A DNA stretch of 25,236 nucleotides from Plantago elongata (Eukaryota > Streptophyta > Magnoliopsida > Lamiales > Plantaginaceae), in assembly GCA_036897095.1 (NCBI GenBank), contig JAYMSP010002268.1, forward strand, positions 1 through 25,236. Direction: 5' to 3'. Positions 22,301-25,236 of the stretch are shown here, one piece after another. Numbering within the stretch: position 1 is the first letter of the stretch; each line of letters begins with the position of its first letter. The position numbers and the translations under genes were made by a program. Under the pieces are notes generated by a model, which ran no database searches, had not been told where the DNA came from, and saw only the letters and a list, made by a program, of their open reading frames with translations.

Positions 22301-22881
22301 TCTCTGAACAAGTAACTTGTGGAAGTCTACCCTCAGATAAGGCATTGGAATGTCAAGACACGCTAGAAAACATTGCCCAAATTCTGCTAAATGACAGTTC
22401 ACCCTCGACAGGGTTAGATGAGAAATCTCTATTGAGAAAGGTTGATTCTCTTTGTTGTCTATTACAGGATCCAGCCTTGGCATCAGATGCTCAAGCTAAT
22501 GGTGAAAATATGTCCCAAAATCTGCTAACTGACACTCAATCAGCCATGTGTCTTGATGAGAAATCACTCATGAAAAAAGTTAATTCTCTACGATGCTTGC
22601 TACAGGATCCTGCCATGGTTTCTGGGACCCAACTTTGTGGAGAAAATCGACATGAAAGTATTGGTCATGGGAAAAATGTGAGTTTTACCTTTCCAGATGA
22701 ATATGCATATGGGAAGGTCAGTGACACTGTGAAGTCCTCTGGAGGAAATTCAACTGCGGATGCACCTCCAATGCAGCGTAAAGACTCATTCAGTGACTTG
22801 CTTCTCAATCTTCCGCGCATTGCTTCTCTGCCAAAGTTCTTATTCGGTATCACAGAAGACGATGAATATCAAGGTCTATGA
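16315..22881 (+). CDS. ASG1: ASG1-family protein (ALTERED SEED GERMINATION 1-like)
   Basis: Six GT-AG exons join in frame to 575 codons plus stop: 16315-16425, 17084-17362, 18505-18678, 18764-18870, 19131-19459, 22154-22881. The start is the first ATG after the 5' UTR; a second in-frame Met follows at codon 5. Conserved blocks recognised from the plant ASG1 family: EEEYGPLPKRSRF (~19-31), NPLDEPSPLGLRLRKSPSLL (~51-70), then a globular region WEYISKYEGDLVAKCYFAKH, LVWEVLEGGLKSKIEIQWSD, RPGTLTIVLARQPSYFRETN and PQPRKHTLWQATSDFTNGQA (~130-218). QPEIVIDSPYF follows, and the C-terminal SFSDLLLNLPRIASLPKFLF closes the protein. Biochemical function is not established; Arabidopsis ASG1 is named from a germination screen. 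The fold of the central block looks lipid- or protein-binding (PH-like), which is my inference only. Unusual: two tandem 46-residue copies at residues 405-450 and 451-496. Introns 2 and 5 are repeat-bearing; intron 5 is 2.7 kb. Confidence 0.88.
17650..18390 (+). repeat. Four-copy ~190-bp tandem repeat in ASG1 intron 2
   Basis: Anchored on (GC/GT)AGTGCTTT, copies start their core near 17684, 17878, 18068 and 18219, giving spacings of 194, 190 and 151 bases. Each unit carries the same order of words: AGTGCTTT, CTACTTCTA..ATTC, TATGT(A/G)CTAT, GGTGGG.ACACGACAC, TTAGCT(A/G)TCAT, TATTC.AC.ATACCT and, except before the last copy, GTTCTACATATTTATT. Copies have diverged with small indels, and the fourth has lost the inter-unit segment. 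The array ends ~110 bases before the exon 3 acceptor. Confidence 0.88.
20504..20661. mobile_element. Stowaway-like MITE in ASG1 intron 5
   Basis: The left end TTCTCCCTCTGTCCCAGCAT and the right end GGACTATAATGCCCGGGGAG, continuing ATGGAG before TA, form imperfect terminal inverted repeats of about 28 bases. Length is ~157 bp. The CTCCCTC.GTCCC end and TA target are typical of Stowaway elements. The left TA boundary is not exact. Confidence 0.7.
20890..21127. mobile_element. Stowaway MITE (238 bp) with TA target duplication
   Basis: The left end CTCCCTCCTCCCTAATTCAA (20890), then GTTCCC, is the near-perfect inverted repeat of the right end GGGAACTTGAATTAGGGACG, then GAGGGAG (to 21127). TA flanks both sides (20888-20889 and 21128-21129), as expected for Stowaway insertion. 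With inverted repeats this similar the copy looks relatively young. There is no coding capacity. Confidence 0.9.
21569..22042 (+). repeat. Diverged direct duplication in ASG1 intron 5
   Basis: Two copies ~260 bases apart (21569-21779 and 21829-22042) share the order GGTGTATG.ATGTTT, AGGTG..TGTAA, TATCC.., GAGG(G)TTCTTTA, (T/A)CCATTT, GTATC, AGCAGTGCAGTT and TTACCTTTTT. They are diverged with indels. The second copy ends ~110 bases before the exon 6 acceptor. Confidence 0.7.
22366..22641 (+). repeat. In-frame 138-bp tandem duplication inside ASG1 exon 6
   Basis: Two adjacent 138-base units (22366-22503, 22504-22641) encode 46 residues each. Aligned pieces are ENIAQILLND / ENMSQNLLTD, LDEKSLLRKVDSLCCLLQDP / LDEKSLMKKVNSLRCLLQDP and ALASDAQANG / AMVSGTQLCG. 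Family members I recall have one LDEKS..VNSLCCLLQ unit, so this gene appears to have gained a second. Confidence 0.9.
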
Positions 22882-23650
22882 TAGACTCCGAGTAAATAGA
22901 AACTGAGCCAACTGTTTTTTTGTATCCTGCAAAAGGAATCCTTGCTTGATTCGTTTCTTGTTTTTTATTTATCACCATGGATATTGTCCGGATTCGGAAA
23001 TCAAGGTTGATGATGAATCCCAGGTTGCGTCATGGATCTGAAAATAGTAATCGGTTGGTTGGTGTTGTATCTAGACTGTAAAGTTACTCCCGTTAGTATT
23101 TCTGATGGATCTACATTCGGTTTCTGAGGATTGAAACGTTATTTCTTTTATATTCCATCTTGGGTCTTCTATGGTTAGTTGAAGTGTAGGAGTGATGGCA
23201 GTCGCTTATTTCAGGATATGGTCTCTCCGGTAGACCACATCAGAATCAATATCATATCCTGAATGCAAAATTTGCATATGAACTTTTAGTTGTTTAATTA
23301 TAAATATCGTTTCTTTCATAGTAAATTTTGTCATTTCTTCGATTTACAAGATGACCGGGAGTTTTATTCAAAACTATATATTAGTACAAGAAAATAGGTT
23401 GCATCTTTCGTTTTAAAAATTTTTTAGATAATGAACCACAAAATTCTATGGTTTAAGATCCCAAACTTAATACATTACTCCACCGAGAAATTATACCGTA
23501 CGAGAAAAATAAAGTAAACGACATATAAAAATAATTAAAATATGAAGAGCCAATATGACCTAACTCGTTTTGATAAGCTGAGAAAACCATGTCAAGTGTA
23601 TACTGTGTCTAGTGGATTCTAGTTTAGATATATAGATCTGTTTGTAATGT
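22882..23650 (+). other. ASG1 3' UTR and downstream intergenic DNA
   Basis: No coding sequence is seen. The region contains a long hairpin-capable inverted repeat at 23210-23263 (arms TTCAGGATATG and CATATCCTGAA, with an inner GGTCT/AGACC stem). It then becomes AT-rich. Confidence 0.5.
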
Positions 23651-23654
23651 TAAT

Positions 23655-23730
23655 AGATAAAAAAAGAAAAAAAAAAAAAAAATAAAAATAAATAAATAAA
23701 TAAATAAATATATATATATATATATATATC
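23655..23730. repeat. A-rich, AAAT and AT microsatellite
   Basis: An A-rich run passes into AAAT repeats and then an uninterrupted TA repeat ending near 23729. It is compound simple-sequence DNA, probably length-variable. Confidence 0.9.
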
Positions 23731-23934
23731 CAATACGCAAAAAACTTCTAAAAGAAATCTAGACAATCTATGAGAAATGTTTAAGTATGACGATAAATGA
23801 AACAAATAAAATGACATACTTAACATTTTTCATCGAATAGTCATATATGTTTACGCCACAGAACTTCCTCAACGGTTAACTTTCTTAAAATTTTACCATC
23901 AGTATGATACCACACATGACGTCCCTTACTATTA

Positions 23935-24783
23935 CTACCCCTCACAAAGACAAAATACGTGATTCACACTTCCGATTGTGGTTCTCGCAACCATTCCTAT
24001 CAATCGGTAATTGTATGTGTCATTTATACAAATGCACATGGGATCCATGTATGGTTTGAGATCAAGCGTCTCCTCAATGACCAACCAATTATTAGAATAC
24101 CGATTATGATAAACCACAATGATCATAAAGATAGTAGAAGCCTTCCTAATCTTGGTTGTGCGGAAATATTCACCTGTTATATTTAAATCCAAGCATCTTT
24201 GCATCGAAATAGGAACACAACTATTAAGAGGAACACGTAACACTAGAGCGAACCGGGAGACAACTCTAACTAATGCATTGATCGATGTAGTTGTATATTC
24301 TAGGCGAAATATATTAGCCACAAAAGCGGCATCATCATATACAACACCACGAATTAGTTTTGAATTTAATTCTTGACGTGATAATCCGTCAATCAGGTAT
24401 ATGAAGAATACCCAGTGAGAACAACCTTTACCCTTTTCATTTTTTTTGGGGATAAGTAGTACACATGCTTTGAATAATGGTGTCGCACCAATATAACTGT
24501 TATCGATTCTACTAACTGCTCCAATGTGTTGATTTGTATTGAAGAATAGTTTCCTTAGAGAAGCATTTAAAGGGCCGACTGAGTCGTCTACTAATCGAAC
24601 AAAGTAATTACGCAAGACATCCATTCCCATCAAATTCGACAAAATTACCAACAAGTAACAATCAGTTTTCCCTACCTCGTCATAACTCAATCTCATGCGT
24701 CTGACGAGGTAACCGTCCATTTTTGTGCATCTGCGTGAGGATTTTATGATATAAGTAGTCAAATTCTTATTACCTTTTCCCAT
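23935..24783 (-). CDS. Hypothetical protein, 282 codons, unrecognised
   Basis: This is a single uninterrupted minus-strand frame from ATG (24783) to the stop at 23935. The frame stays open ~15 codons upstream before a stop, so the first ATG is used; Met22 (MDGYLVRRM) is an alternative. An 849-base open frame in DNA this AT-rich is unlikely by chance. The N-terminus is basic (MGKGNKNLTTYIIKSSRRCT), and the remainder mixes hydrophobic strands (DCYLLVILSNLMGMDVL, CSHWVFFIYLIDGL, ASTIFMIIVVYHN) without a clear membrane span or signal peptide. I do not recognise the family: no F-box, kelch, kinase, zinc-finger or transposase signature was found. It may be an intronless gene, or the last exon of a gene cut off from its 5' part by the Copia insertion just upstream. 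Confidence 0.55.
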   Translation of the reverse strand: MGKGNKNLTTYIIKSSRRCTKMDGYLVRRMRLSYDEVGKTDCYLLVILSNLMGMDVLRNYFVRLVDDSVGPLNASLRKLFFNTNQHIGAVSRIDNSYIGATPLFKACVLLIPKKNEKGKGCSHWVFFIYLIDGLSRQELNSKLIRGVVYDDAAFVANIFRLEYTTTSINALVRVVSRFALVLRVPLNSCVPISMQRCLDLNITGEYFRTTKIRKASTIFMIIVVYHNRYSNNWLVIEETLDLKPYMDPMCICINDTYNYRLIGMVARTTIGSVNHVFCLCEG

Positions 24784-24865
24784 GTTACTGATCTTGCCAA
24801 GATATATGATGTAACCACAATAAAAATCTAATCTTCAATAGCATATATACAATGATCGATGTTAG

Positions 24866-25161
24866 TGTAGACTTTCAGAATACTGAAAGAGGAACTTTGT
24901 ATTGATATGAACTGAAGAGAATTTACAATGAATTCGATGATACAGAAAGAAGAGAACTAAGTTGTATTTAAAGGCTAAGTTAACTAACTTTTGTACCATT
25001 CCTTAAGCGTAAGGTACAAGTCGTATATTAACTAAAGCAGTAAACGTAACAACTGAAAACACGGTTTCTTCATTTCAGCTGTCTGCTTCCTTTTCTTCAG
25101 TTAATTCTATTTCTTCTTCAATTCTTCTTGCTTTCATCTTGTTCCTTCACATATATTTACA
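24866..25161 (-). repeat. Copia 3' LTR (296 bp) of a second element
   Basis: On the plus strand it begins TGTAGACTTT (24866) and ends ATATTTACA (25161), giving TGTA/TACA termini. The polypurine tract abuts the right end, so this is the 3' LTR of a minus-strand element whose body lies beyond the window. GTTAG (24861-24865) is the candidate 5-bp target duplication. A TATA-like CTTTAAATACA on the minus strand (about 24964-24974) could act as the LTR promoter, pointing towards the orphan ORF. It is unrelated in sequence to the LTR at 1831. Confidence 0.75.
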
Positions 25162-25236
25162 TCCCCCCTCAAGATGAGAGTGGATATTCACCAATCCCAG
25201 CTTGGAGTGAAAATGTTTGAAAAATTGAACAAGGAG
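25162..25236 (-). CDS. C-terminal end of Copia pol (RNase H) and polypurine tract
   Basis: The minus strand encodes KHFHSKLGLVNIHSHLEGG, the familiar C-terminal tail of Copia RNase H (SKLG..NIH..LEGG). Its last codons coincide with the polypurine tract CTTGAGGGGGGA next to the LTR. The frame is open across the 75 bases visible, so this element may be more intact than the left one. The remainder is outside the window. Confidence 0.75.

Noticed and set aside
23959-24376. Plus-strand open frames opposite the orphan ORF
   Set aside because: They are shorter shadows of the 282-codon minus-strand frame with no motifs of their own.
1-25236. Left and right Copia sequences as the two ends of one large element
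   Set aside because: Both are on the minus strand, but the left fragment is a 5' end extending leftwards and the right fragment a 3' end extending rightwards. Their LTR sequences also differ, so they are two separate insertions.

Overview
The window looks like nuclear DNA of a flowering plant, most likely a eudicot. It is AT-rich, its three protein genes have GT-AG introns, and it carries Copia LTR retrotransposons, an L1-type LINE, a tRNA-derived SINE, a Helitron end and Stowaway-like MITEs. No species is assigned. Homologies come from recognising protein motifs by eye; no database search was possible.

Layout: 1-~2075 is the 5' part of a decayed minus-strand Copia element (gag, protease, primer-binding site, LTR). 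A GAT-rich low-complexity block follows (~2095-2375). Next are NUP43 on the plus strand (2720-5330, 5 exons, 361 aa) and a short-chain dehydrogenase/reductase on the minus strand (8659-6288, 5 exons, 310 aa). These two genes are tail to tail, with a tiny SINE between them that still has 15-bp target-site duplications. From ~8.7 to 16 kb is a repeat-dominated intergenic region: AT-rich DNA, Stowaway-type ends, a two-copy purine-rich tandem duplication, LINE ORF1 and ORF2 remains, and a Helitron 3' terminus. At 16315-22881 lies an ASG1 (ALTERED SEED GERMINATION 1)-family gene (plus strand, 6 exons, 575 aa). Its intron 2 holds a four-copy ~190-bp tandem repeat, its intron 5 holds two MITEs, and its last exon holds a 46-residue internal duplication. 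The right end carries an unrecognised 282-codon ORF (minus strand). The 3' LTR and final pol codons of a second minus-strand Copia element abut it directly upstream.

How the genes relate: NUP43 is a WD40 subunit of the nuclear pore Y complex, the SDR is a cytosolic NADPH-dependent carbonyl reductase/neomenthol dehydrogenase-type enzyme, and ASG1 is a poorly understood plant protein. They do not form one pathway. Their adjacency is best read as conserved gene order: as I recall, Arabidopsis has ASG1 and an SDR close together on chromosome 2, and an ASG1 paralogue and NUP43 close together on chromosome 4. This locus would then be the undivided arrangement. I found no CRISPR array, operon or bacterial-type system. 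The best candidates for something new are the orphan ORF under a Copia LTR, the 46-residue duplication in ASG1, the tandem units upstream of the LINE ORF1, and the LINE remnant abutting the ASG1 promoter.
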